A stretch of DNA of 64,000 bases from SpSt-583 sp034434015 (GTDB lineage: Bacteria; Chloroflexota; Anaerolineae; Anaerolineales; UBA6663), in contig DAOUAB010000229.1 in NCBI GenBank assembly GCA_034434015.1, forward strand, positions 1 to 64,000, in the 5' to 3' direction. The number at the start of each line of letters is the position of its first letter. The stretch's first letter is position 1. The position numbers and the translations under genes are program-made. Positions 43,040 to 50,684 of the stretch are shown here, piece by piece. A model generated the notes under the pieces. It made no database searches. It saw only the letters and a list, made by a program, of their open reading frames with translations, and had not been told where the DNA came from.

Positions 43040-44201
43040 CTTCGATCTGGTTCTGGACGAGTGCCTGGGCCGGCTGCGCGCCGGGGAAAGCGGCGAGGCC
43101 TGCCTGGCCCATCACCCCGCCGAGGCGGGACGACTGCGCCCGCTCCTTTCCACGGCTACCTGGGTGCGGCGCTTGCCCGCCCCTCGCTCCAGCCCGGAGG
43201 CGCTCATCGCCGGGCGGGAACGCCTGCTGGCGGCTGCGCGCGTTTACCAGCCCCCTGAAGCAGGGGTGGTTCGTCCCGTATCATCCGAGCTCCTTTCCCG
43301 TTATTCAGTGCGGATTGTCACCGCACTGCGCGATCTGTTGATCGGAAAGGAGACCAGAGGAATGAAACTCGTATTGCGCGTGGCGCTTAACTTGATGGTA
43401 GTCATCGTCGTCACAAGCGTTCTGACCATCACCGCCTCAGCCAATAGCCTGCCGGGCGACGCCCTGTATGGCGTCAAGCGTACCTGGGAGGAGGTGCGCC
43501 TGGGTCTGACACTTGATCCACAGGCTCGCAGCGCTATCGAGCGCCAGTACGCGGCGGAACGGCAGGAAGAGATTCGCACGCTTGTGGGCCTCGGCCGTGA
43601 AGTGGCCCTTGAGTTGGAGGGACGCCTGGAAGCGCTGGAGCCAGGGCGGTGGATCGTGAGCGGACTGGCCCTGCAGGTGAACGACCAGACGGTGGTCGAA
43701 GGCACACCGACTGTGGGGCTGATTGTCCAAGCGCATGTCCGCGTGCAGGGCAATGGCGGGCTGCTGGCCCTGCGGTTGAAGGTGATGACCCATACGGGCG
43801 CGCCGATTGTCCCAGTGCCGGAGCGCTCTTCCACGCCGCGCGGCGCGTCCAGCCCGGCCAATCATGGGAACGCGCCGACTGACGACACACCGTGGCCGAC
43901 ACCCGAGATGAGCCATACGCCGCAGCACAGGGCGCAACCGACAGCCGAGCACACGCAAATGCCGGGCCATACGCCGGAGCATACACCCTGGGCAACACCC
44001 ATCTCGACCCATACACCGGAGTACATGCCGCCAGCCCACACCCCCGAGCACACACCCTGGGCAACGCAAATGCCAGAGCACACCCCGGACCACGATCCCG
44101 AGCATAAGCTTTTGCCTTCAGCCACGCAGATGTCTGTCCACTCCCCAGAGCATCCCCCGGAGCACATGCCCGGCGCGACCGAGCCGCACGACGGGCCGTG
44201 A
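43029..44201 (+). CDS. DUF5667-like sigma-factor partner with His/Pro repeat tail
   Basis: 390 residues. Cytoplasmic N-terminal part (1-110), membrane helix near 118-140 (LVLRVALNLMVVIVV), then the DUF5667-like segment PGDALYGVKRTWEEVRLGL with a helix. The last 115 residues are a His/Pro/Thr-rich repeat region, with HTPEHTPWAT twice and about 17 His, outside the membrane. Position after an ECF sigma factor suggests an anti-sigma or sensor role, with the repeat possibly binding Zn2+ or Cu2+. The function is inferred only. Confidence 0.8.
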   Translation: MSPDFDLVLDECLGRLRAGESGEACLAHHPAEAGRLRPLLSTATWVRRLPAPRSSPEALIAGRERLLAAARVYQPPEAGVVRPVSSELLSRYSVRIVTALRDLLIGKETRGMKLVLRVALNLMVVIVVTSVLTITASANSLPGDALYGVKRTWEEVRLGLTLDPQARSAIERQYAAERQEEIRTLVGLGREVALELEGRLEALEPGRWIVSGLALQVNDQTVVEGTPTVGLIVQAHVRVQGNGGLLALRLKVMTHTGAPIVPVPERSSTPRGASSPANHGNAPTDDTPWPTPEMSHTPQHRAQPTAEHTQMPGHTPEHTPWATPISTHTPEYMPPAHTPEHTPWATQMPEHTPDHDPEHKLLPSATQMSVHSPEHPPEHMPGATEPHDGP

Positions 44202-44226
44202 CTCTTGATCGGCATCTGGTCATCTT

Positions 44227-44250
44227 TATCGGCGCCACATGGCGCCGATA
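44227..44250 (+). terminator. Intrinsic terminator-like hairpin
   Basis: TATCGGCGCC and GGCGCCGATA form a 10-bp stem with an ACAT loop, followed by GTGTTTAA. It lies 25 bp after the DUF5667-like gene and before a new regulatory region. Confidence 0.65.
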
Positions 44251-44308
44251 GTGTTTAACGGCTGATTGGCGTGGGTGGCCTCTGTACAATACTCGTCAGC
44301 CATGCTAA

Positions 44309-44338
44309 TATATCATCAATCTCTGATGCAATGATATA
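44309..44338 (+). promoter_or_regulatory. Operator of the first CmtR-like repressor
   Basis: TATATCATCA and TGATGCAATGATATA contain nested inverted repeats (CATCA/TGATG and ATATCAT/ATGATAT) 11 bp before the repressor's start codon. A near-copy occurs before lspA, supporting a true protein-binding site. TAATAT within it could be the -10. Confidence 0.6.
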
Positions 44339-44349
44339 AGGAGCGCCAG

Positions 44350-44772
44350 ATGTTGTTGACGGCAGATAAGACGGGTCTGGAAGTCAAGGCCAAACTCTTT
44401 CGGGGGTTCGGAGATCCCTCGCGCCTGGGCATCCTGGATGCCCTGCGCAGCGGGCCGCTGACCGTGAGCGAGATCGTCGAGGCCACCGGCCTCTCCCAAT
44501 CCAATGTCTCTAATCACCTGGGCTGTCTGCGCGACTGTGGGCTGGTGATAGCTGAACAAGAGGGCCGCTACGTCACTTACCATCTGAGCGATGACCGCGT
44601 GGGTGAACTATTGGCTCTGACCGAGTCGCTCCTGGCGGATGTGGCGCGCGGTGTCTACGAATGCACCCGCTACAACATCCGGGCTGCGGAATCTCAGCCG
44701 ACCCAGGCATCCAGAGTTCATACGGGTCGGCGGATCCCGCGCCGGGCACTTCGCGGACGGGCACGCGCCTGA
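44350..44772 (+). CDS. CmtR-like ArsR repressor
   Basis: 140 residues. Recognition helix region TGLSQSNVSNHLGCLRDCGLV contains the Cys-x3-Cys pair characteristic of CmtR, which senses Cd(II)/Pb(II), and a further Cys lies in VYECTRYN near the C-terminus. The last 25 residues are basic and may be non-native read-through. Operator-like repeats precede it. It likely controls the cluster up to the next ATPase. Confidence 0.88.
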   Translation: MLLTADKTGLEVKAKLFRGFGDPSRLGILDALRSGPLTVSEIVEATGLSQSNVSNHLGCLRDCGLVIAEQEGRYVTYHLSDDRVGELLALTESLLADVARGVYECTRYNIRAAESQPTQASRVHTGRRIPRRALRGRARA

Positions 44773-44794
44773 CGCGCGCACGGTTACGAACTGC

Positions 44795-45550
44795 ATGAGC
44801 ACTCCGCTTGAGATGTCACCGTCCCGCCGCAACGCCATTGTCGCCAACCGGCTGGTGTTAGGGCTCAGCCGCAATTGGGTGGCAACCTTTATCACGTTCT
44901 TCGGGATATTTATCACCCTCCCGTGGCTGGCGCCGGTATTCATGAAGGTGGGCGCAACCGGCCTGGCGCGCGCGATCTACTTCATTTATTCCTTCGAGTG
45001 TCACCAACTGCCTGAGCGAGCCTACTACTTATTCGGCATGAAATCCATGTACTCGCTGGCCGAGATTCAGGCAGCCTGGCAGCCAACCAATAATCCCCTC
45101 CTCCTGCGCCAGTTCATCGGCAATCAGCAGTTAGGTTACAAGGTGGCGTGGTGTGACCGGACGACTGCGATGTATGGCGCGATTTGGCTCCTGATACTCG
45201 TCTGGCGGCCTTTGAGCAAACGGCTGCGCCCGCTGCCGCTGTGGGCTTTTGCCCTGCTCACCTTCCCCATTGCCATAGACGGCGGCACCCACTTTATTAG
45301 TGACCTGATGGGACTTGGAGTTGGGTTCCGCGAAACGAACGTCTGGCTGGCGGCGCTGACGGCGAATGCCTTTCCGCTTTGGTTTTATGCTACCGACGTC
45401 ATCGGCTCGTTCAATTGGTGGATGCGGTTGCTGACCGGCTTCCTGTTCGGCCTTGGCCTGGTCTGGCTGGCCTACCCTCAAGCCGAAATCTTCTTTGCTG
45501 AAGCGGCGGCCCGGATCGACATGAAGTTGCGGATGGCAGGCGTGCGTTGA
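44795..45550 (+). CDS. DUF2085 membrane protein
   Basis: 251 residues, five to six membrane helices. The DUF2085 marker is in SFECHQLPERAYYLFG and WCDRTTAMYGAIWL, with the conserved CHQ and the CDR; these positions could bind metal or heme. The start chosen is the first ATG after the repressor; the longer frame runs across it. DUF2085 proteins have no proven function. Confidence 0.85.
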   Translation: MSTPLEMSPSRRNAIVANRLVLGLSRNWVATFITFFGIFITLPWLAPVFMKVGATGLARAIYFIYSFECHQLPERAYYLFGMKSMYSLAEIQAAWQPTNNPLLLRQFIGNQQLGYKVAWCDRTTAMYGAIWLLILVWRPLSKRLRPLPLWAFALLTFPIAIDGGTHFISDLMGLGVGFRETNVWLAALTANAFPLWFYATDVIGSFNWWMRLLTGFLFGLGLVWLAYPQAEIFFAEAAARIDMKLRMAGVR

Positions 45551-45582
45551 GGATCGTGCGTAGGCCTTTTTATTTTGGTGCG

Positions 45583-45610
45583 TTATATCATCATTTGATA
45601 ATGTGATAAC
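45583..45610 (+). promoter_or_regulatory. Second CmtR-like operator, before lspA
   Basis: TTATATCATCATTTGATAATGTGATAA resembles the site before the first CmtR-like gene: shared TATATCATCA and the downstream TGAT/GATA half. It lies 4 bp before the first possible lspA start, so binding would block transcription or initiation. Confidence 0.55.
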
Positions 45611-45613
45611 TCG

Positions 45614-46126
45614 ATGTTGGCAGGCATGGTAATGGATAGAAAACTCAAAGCCGTTTCAGGAGTGTTACTGGGACTGCTGCTGGCGTTGGTCGCGGACAGC
45701 GTGTCCAAACTCTGGGCGGAGCAAACGCTTCGCCTTCATCGGCCTGTGCCGATATTGGGTGACATGTTCCGTCTCACGCTTAGCTATAACACCGGCGTGG
45801 CATTCGGGCTGTTTGCCAACGGCGGCATCTGGCCGCTCGTCATCACCGGCCTCATCATCATTGGCCTGGCGGTCTGGCTGGTGAACACCCTCCGCAGCGG
45901 CGAACAGACTCGTGCGGCGGCCTGGCCCATCGGGCTGATTCTCGGCGGGGCGATTGCCAACTTCGCCGACCGCCTGCCGGATGGCCGCGTCACCGATTTC
46001 CTCGACCTGGGCCTCGGCACGGCCCGCTGGCCGACTTTCAACCTGGCGGACAGTTTCATCGTGCTGGGTCTGATCCTTCTGCTCATAGCTGGACGCATTC
46101 CGAAAGCTTCGCCAGACAGCGAATAA
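45614..46126 (+). CDS. lspA: Lipoprotein signal peptidase (LspA)
   Basis: 170 residues, four membrane helices. Conserved blocks: ADSVSKLW, YNTGVAFG, GGAIANFADRLPDGRVTDFLD and FNLADSFIVLG, giving the catalytic Asp pair. Two later ATGs are possible starts. It cleaves lipoprotein signals. lspA copies within cadmium/lead efflux operons (pbrC-type) are known, and this one is next to P1B ATPases and Cd/Pb-type repressors. Confidence 0.9.
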   Translation: MLAGMVMDRKLKAVSGVLLGLLLALVADSVSKLWAEQTLRLHRPVPILGDMFRLTLSYNTGVAFGLFANGGIWPLVITGLIIIGLAVWLVNTLRSGEQTRAAAWPIGLILGGAIANFADRLPDGRVTDFLDLGLGTARWPTFNLADSFIVLGLILLLIAGRIPKASPDSE

Positions 46127-46581
46127 TGCCTGCAATGAATTGGCGACCGCACCGGTTCACCGTGATCTCGTTTGCTCTATTGCTGCTAGATCAGGCTTTT
46201 GACCTGGTCGTGGAATTTGCCCTGCCGGAAGGCGCGTCCCGCCTGTTCATTCTCGGACGGATGGGGATCACACGGCCCGTCAGCCCTGGCAGTGCGATGC
46301 TTGATACCGCCTCCTTTTTTGTTGTGTTGACGATTATCGGTGTGCCCTTCTTGTGGTGGTACAAGCGCCACATTGTCCCCGACGCCCTCTATCGTACCGC
46401 AGTGGCAGTTTTTCTCGGGGGACTGCTGGGCAACCTGGCCGATGGCTGGCGAGTCGGCCATCCGGTCGATTACCTGCGTGCCGGTGTCCCCTTTAATCTG
46501 GCCGACGTGGCCCTGGTGATGGGAGCAGTCTTGCTGTTCTATCGGATGTTGAGGCCACTCCGAGGGTTACAGGGGGGGTGA
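46126..46581 (+). CDS. LspA-related protein, second copy
   Basis: 151 residues, four helices; starts in the stop of lspA. It keeps GGLLGNLADGWRVGHPVDYL and FNLADVALVMG, the LspA C-terminal blocks, but lacks NTGVAFG and the usual R in the first block. The two Asp of the catalytic pair are present. It could be a diverged active peptidase or a partner of the first copy. Confidence 0.75.
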   Translation: MPAMNWRPHRFTVISFALLLLDQAFDLVVEFALPEGASRLFILGRMGITRPVSPGSAMLDTASFFVVLTIIGVPFLWWYKRHIVPDALYRTAVAVFLGGLLGNLADGWRVGHPVDYLRAGVPFNLADVALVMGAVLLFYRMLRPLRGLQGG

Positions 46582-46588
46582 AGAGACC

Positions 46589-47215
46589 ATGTTCCTGAGA
46601 AGCATGGTTCTGCTCCTGCTTGCACTGGTGGCCGTCAATCTGTGGTGGCGCTGGGCGAGCCGTCGCCGCTCGCTCCCCTGCCCCACATGGCTGGCTGGGT
46701 TTGTGGATGGCCCTGTGATGGATAGAGTCCTGGGCACGCAGACTACCCTGGATCGCATTGGGCTGCGACCTGGCTATCGGGTGCTCGAAATAGGGCCGGG
46801 GCCCGGTCGGCTGCTCATCCCGGCCGCCCGGCGTGTGCTACCCGGCGGCGAAGTCGTCGGCCTGGATATCCAGCCGGGGATGATTGAACGGCTCAAAGCG
46901 CGGGCGGCGCAGGCCGGTGCGTCGAACCTGACGACGAGTGTGGGCGATGCGACGCAACCGCATTTTCCACCAGATAGTTTTGACGTGATTTATTTCTGCA
47001 CGGTACTGGGCGAAATCCCGAACCGTGAAGCGGCGTTGCGGCAGTGTTATGCGGCGCTCAAATCTGGCGGCCAGCTTTCGATCACGGAAATCTTTCCCGA
47101 CCCACACTACCAATCCCGCGCGACAGTGAAACGATTGGCAGAGGCGACGGGCTTTCGACTACAAGCCATGCCCGGGCCGTGGTACTTTTTCTCGGCGAAC
47201 TTTGTGAAAGCATAG
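46589..47215 (+). CDS. SAM-dependent methyltransferase, membrane-anchored
   Basis: 208 residues. N-terminal hydrophobic segment (3-22), then class I fold with LEIGPGPGRLLIPAARR, VVGLDIQPGM and FDVIYFCTVLGEIP. The type is UbiE/ArsM-like but the three cysteines of arsenic methyltransferases are not in place. Substrate unknown. Confidence 0.8.
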   Translation: MFLRSMVLLLLALVAVNLWWRWASRRRSLPCPTWLAGFVDGPVMDRVLGTQTTLDRIGLRPGYRVLEIGPGPGRLLIPAARRVLPGGEVVGLDIQPGMIERLKARAAQAGASNLTTSVGDATQPHFPPDSFDVIYFCTVLGEIPNREAALRQCYAALKSGGQLSITEIFPDPHYQSRATVKRLAEATGFRLQAMPGPWYFFSANFVKA

Positions 47216-47241
47216 CCGGTTCGTTGGCACAGAGTCTTAGA

Positions 47242-47835
47242 ATGAGCCAAACGTTTTTCCACAGCGTCTTTGTCGTCTTCTTCACGCTGTTTGCCGCGAT
47301 CCGTGTGTATTTCCAGTGGCGCGCCCGGCTAGTGCAGGGGCAGGTTGAATACAAAGAAGGTAAGCTGAATATCGCCTTGCGCGCCCTCATTGGCGCAATA
47401 TTTTTCCTCGATGTCTTACTCTACATCGTTCGCCCGCAGGTCCTGGCGTGGGCGGAACTGCCGCTGCCGCAATGATTGCAGTGGCTGGGCGTTGTGCTGG
47501 GCATAGTCAGTCTTCCCCTCCTCGCGTGGACGCAGCAGGCCCTGGGGAGCAATTTTTCGCCGACGCTCCATGTGCGCCGGGAGCATAGGCTGGTGACCAG
47601 CGGGCCTTATCGCTACATGCGCCACCCGATGTATACGGCATTGTTTCTGTCCATGGCGGCGATTCTACTGCTGACGCGGAGCTGGCTCGTCGGCGGTGTT
47701 CCGCTCGTCGGCCTGTGTGTGATCGTGCTCCTGCGCGTCGAGCGTGAAGAGCGCGTGATGATCGGGAAATTCGGCGACGCGTATCGCGACTATATGAAAC
47801 GCACCGGACGATTTTTGCCTCGGGTGATACGTTGA
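47242..47835 (+). pseudogene. ICMT-family methyltransferase interrupted by in-frame TGA
   Basis: Two in-frame halves form a 197-residue isoprenylcysteine methyltransferase-like protein, joined by TGA at 47473-47475. The second half has GPYRYMRHPMYTALF and REERVMIGKFGDAYRDYM. The TGA falls in LPLPQ-stop-LQWLG, where relatives usually have Trp (TGG). No SECIS-like hairpin fits the 21-nt spacing seen in the two selenoprotein genes. A TGG-to-TGA nonsense change, or a sequencing error, is the simplest reading; a re-start at the TTG is possible. Confidence 0.7.
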
Positions 47836-47861
47836 AAGGCGGCGATGCCCAACCGCTAACT

Positions 47862-48164
47862 ATGTCTACAGTTATTACTCGAAGTGGAAATAAGTCAGAA
47901 GGTACGACATTAAGCCAGAATACTCGGTGGCGGCTACCGGGGATCGAGCAATTCCAGGCCGTGCAGACCAAGCCGACGAACCTGCGTGTGTGCCTGCGTT
48001 TCGCGCACGGCTCTGACCCGGGCCGCGTCTGGAAGGCAGTGCATACCGAACTCACGCGCCTGCTCGCCAGGTACAAGCTCGACCACGTCACGGTCGAGTA
48101 CGCTGAGGAATTACCGGAGCAGTCCCTTGGCGGCAAGTACCGCGAGATCATCCCGATGGAATAA
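47862..48164 (+). CDS. Fragment resembling acyl-/phenylacetate-CoA ligase C-terminus
   Basis: 100 residues. The motif IEQFQAVQTKPTNLRVCLRF and the end LGGKYREIIPME resemble the C-terminal subdomain of phenylacetate-CoA ligase and related adenylate enzymes. The catalytic core is missing. It lies 5 bp before the P-type ATPase, so it may be a translated remnant used as a leader gene or a truly reduced protein. Not confident of function. Confidence 0.5.
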   Translation: MSTVITRSGNKSEGTTLSQNTRWRLPGIEQFQAVQTKPTNLRVCLRFAHGSDPGRVWKAVHTELTRLLARYKLDHVTVEYAEELPEQSLGGKYREIIPME

Positions 48165-48169
48165 GAAAG

Positions 48170-50296
48170 ATGAACACCAAACAACTCGAACTTCGTGTTG
48201 CCAACCTCGATTGCGAACATGATGCAGCCAACATTGAGCGTGGCCTGCAAAGCTTCGCGGGGCTGACTGGGCTAAAGGTCTATCCGAAATCCGCCAAAGT
48301 CACATTGACCTACGATCCGGCGCTGACCCGGCCCGAAGCCTTGAAAGAAAAGCTGGAAGCGCTCGGCTTTCCACCGCAAAAGGGCATGGAGATGGCCGAG
48401 CAGCCTAAACCCTGGCGCAACCCCAAGGTGCTCACGTCGGCTGCGTCGGGTGTGCTGTTGCTCGCCGGCTGGCTCATCGGGCTGGCTGGCGCACCAGAGA
48501 TTGTCTCAACCGTCATTTATGTTGCCGCCATCCTCATCGGCGGATATTTCTTTGGCCGGGAAGCCATCGAAGAGTTGATCTTCGAGCGCGAGATCGGCAT
48601 TGAGCTGCTTATGAGCGTGGCTGCTGTCGTGGCGATGATCATGGGCCAGGCCGCCGAAGGCGCCATGCTGGTCTTCCTGTATTCCATCAGCGAAGCGGCT
48701 GAAGGTTACACGGAAGAGAAAACCCGTGCGGCGATCAAGGCGCTGATGAACCTGGCGCCGAAGGTCGCGCTGGTCCGGCGCGATGGGGTCGAGCGTGAGA
48801 TCCCGGTCGAAGAACTGGAAGTGGGCGACGTGTTCATCGTCAAGCCGGGACAGTCCGTCGCCACGGACGGCGTGGTGCTCGTCGGCGCTTCCAGCATGAA
48901 CCAGGCCCCGGTCACGGGCGAGAGCGTGCCGGTGGAGAAGCAGCCCGGCGACACAGTGTTCGCGGGCAGCATCAACGGCGAGGGTGCGCTGGAAGTCCGG
49001 GCGACCAAGACCTTCGCCGAGAACACCATCGCGCGCATCATCCACATGGTCGAAGAGGCCCAGGAGAAGAAAGGCAGGAGCCAGCGCTTCATCGAACGCT
49101 TCGGCGCGCGCTACAGCCCGGCGGTGCTGCTTATCGGAATTCTCATCGCCGCGATTCCGCCGCTGTTCTTCAGCGCCGATTGGACGACCTGGATCACCCG
49201 CGCCACGGTCTTCATCGTGGCCGCCGCCCCGTGTGCCCTGGTCATCTCGATCCCCATCACCCTGGTGGCTTCACTCGGCACGGGCGCGCGCCAGGGCGTG
49301 CTCATCAAGGGCGGCGTCTACGTCGAAGAACTGGCGAAAGTAAAGGTGGTGGCGCTGGATAAGACCGGCACGCTGACGAGAGGCGAACCGGAAGTAACCG
49401 ATGTGGTGCTCTGCCGCACCGACCCGGATCAACCTACGACTTCTGCCCAAGAAGTGCTGGCGGTAGCGGCTGGCATCGAGCGGCGCAGCGGTCATCCCCT
49501 GGCGCGGGCTATCGTCCGCCATGCTGAGCAGCAGACAGTTGCTCCAGCGGAACTGGACAGCTTCCGGTCGCTGACCGGGGCGGGGGCGTCGGCGCGCCTG
49601 GACGGGCATACCGTATACGTCGGCAGCCCGGACCTGTTTCACGCCCGCCTGGGCGTCTCTTTGCATGGCGCGTGGGACGACATTCAACAGCTTCAGGGCG
49701 AAGGCAAGACCGTGGTGGTCGTCGGCGACGAGCAGGCGCCGTGGGGCCTGATCGCCATCCGCGACAACATCCGCCCGAATGCGCGCAAAGCGATTGACGC
49801 GCTGCACGCGGCGGGCGTTCAGAAGGTTGTGATGCTCACCGGCGACAACGAACGCACCGCACAGGCCATCGCCCGAGAGTTGGGCATTGACGAGGTATAT
49901 GCCGACTTGAAGCCGGAAGACAAACTGGTGAAAGTGCGCGAGCTGTCTCAGCGACATGGCCACGTCGCGATGGTGGGCGACGGGGTGAACGATGCTCCGG
50001 CGCTGGCCGAAGCGACCGTGGGCGTGGCGATGGGCGCGGCGGGCACGGACGTGGCGCTGGAAACCGCCGACGTGGCCCTGATGGCAGACGATCTGGAGAA
50101 GCTGGCTTACGCGCTCCGGTTGGCGAAGCGCAACCAGTCGGTCGTGAACCAGAACCTGGGGCTGTCGGCCCTGGTGATCGGCGCGTTAGTCGTTGGCGCG
50201 GTCGCCGGCGTCTTCTCCCTGCCTATCGCCGTACTGGGCCACGAGATCAGCGAGTTCGTCGTCATCGGTAGTGGCTTGCGGATGCTGCGGGCCTGA
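48170..50296 (+). CDS. P1B-type ATPase with APC motif
   Basis: 708 residues. An HMA-like N-domain reads VANLDCEHDAANIE: the usual CxxC is reduced to one Cys, Cys-Glu-His. The membrane motif is APC (353-355), not CPC, and the last helix has GHEISEFVVIGSGLRML. Phosphorylation DKTGTLTRG, TGDNERTAQA and GDGVNDAPALAEA are intact. It does not fit subtypes P1B-1 (CPC), P1B-3 (CPH), P1B-4 (SPC) or P1B-5 (TPC), but the final HE recalls P1B-4. Metal unknown; Cd/Pb/Zn is likely from its repressors. Confidence 0.9.
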   Translation: MNTKQLELRVANLDCEHDAANIERGLQSFAGLTGLKVYPKSAKVTLTYDPALTRPEALKEKLEALGFPPQKGMEMAEQPKPWRNPKVLTSAASGVLLLAGWLIGLAGAPEIVSTVIYVAAILIGGYFFGREAIEELIFEREIGIELLMSVAAVVAMIMGQAAEGAMLVFLYSISEAAEGYTEEKTRAAIKALMNLAPKVALVRRDGVEREIPVEELEVGDVFIVKPGQSVATDGVVLVGASSMNQAPVTGESVPVEKQPGDTVFAGSINGEGALEVRATKTFAENTIARIIHMVEEAQEKKGRSQRFIERFGARYSPAVLLIGILIAAIPPLFFSADWTTWITRATVFIVAAAPCALVISIPITLVASLGTGARQGVLIKGGVYVEELAKVKVVALDKTGTLTRGEPEVTDVVLCRTDPDQPTTSAQEVLAVAAGIERRSGHPLARAIVRHAEQQTVAPAELDSFRSLTGAGASARLDGHTVYVGSPDLFHARLGVSLHGAWDDIQQLQGEGKTVVVVGDEQAPWGLIAIRDNIRPNARKAIDALHAAGVQKVVMLTGDNERTAQAIARELGIDEVYADLKPEDKLVKVRELSQRHGHVAMVGDGVNDAPALAEATVGVAMGAAGTDVALETADVALMADDLEKLAYALRLAKRNQSVVNQNLGLSALVIGALVVGAVAGVFSLPIAVLGHEISEFVVIGSGLRMLRA

Positions 50297-50330
50297 GGAG
50301 GAAGAGTATATCAACGGGATTGAGGAGCGT

Positions 50331-50684
50331 ATGCGACTTATCGCCAGCAGAGAAGTCATAGACCTGCGCACCAAACTGTTACGGGGCTTCGCCGACCCGC
50401 CCCGGCTCTTAATCCTGGAGCCCCTCCGAGCCGGACCATTGACGGTGAGCGAAATCGCAGAGGCAACCGGCCTTGCACAATCGGATGTCTCTGCTCATAT
50501 CGCCTGTTTGCGCGACTGCGGCCTCGTGATCGAGATACCGCAGGGACGCTCCGGTTACTATGAGTTGAGTGACAGGCGCATCGGGCAATTCCTGCGTCTC
50601 ATCGATGAATTATTGGTAGACGTGGCAAAGGGCGTGTCCGAATGCGCGCGCTACAATTCCCCACAGGAGCCCACGCATGGATAA
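50331..50684 (+). CDS. CmtR-like ArsR repressor, second copy
   Basis: 117 residues, with GAGGAG before the ATG. Close relative of the earlier one: recognition segment TGLAQSDVSAHIACLRDCGLV with the Cys-x3-Cys pair and a later Cys in VSECARYN. It starts 34 bp after the ATPase stop and overlaps the third ATPase by 8 bp. It probably senses Cd(II) or Pb(II). Confidence 0.9.
   Translation: MRLIASREVIDLRTKLLRGFADPPRLLILEPLRAGPLTVSEIAEATGLAQSDVSAHIACLRDCGLVIEIPQGRSGYYELSDRRIGQFLRLIDELLVDVAKGVSECARYNSPQEPTHG

Noticed and set aside
43900..44170. Periodic repeats resembling a CRISPR array
   Set aside because: The repetition is the coding of His-Pro-Thr units in one frame; repeat and spacer lengths are irregular.
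47473..47520. Possible third selenocysteine codon in the ICMT-like gene
   Set aside because: The site corresponds to Trp in the family and no hairpin forms at the 21-nt spacing of the other two.
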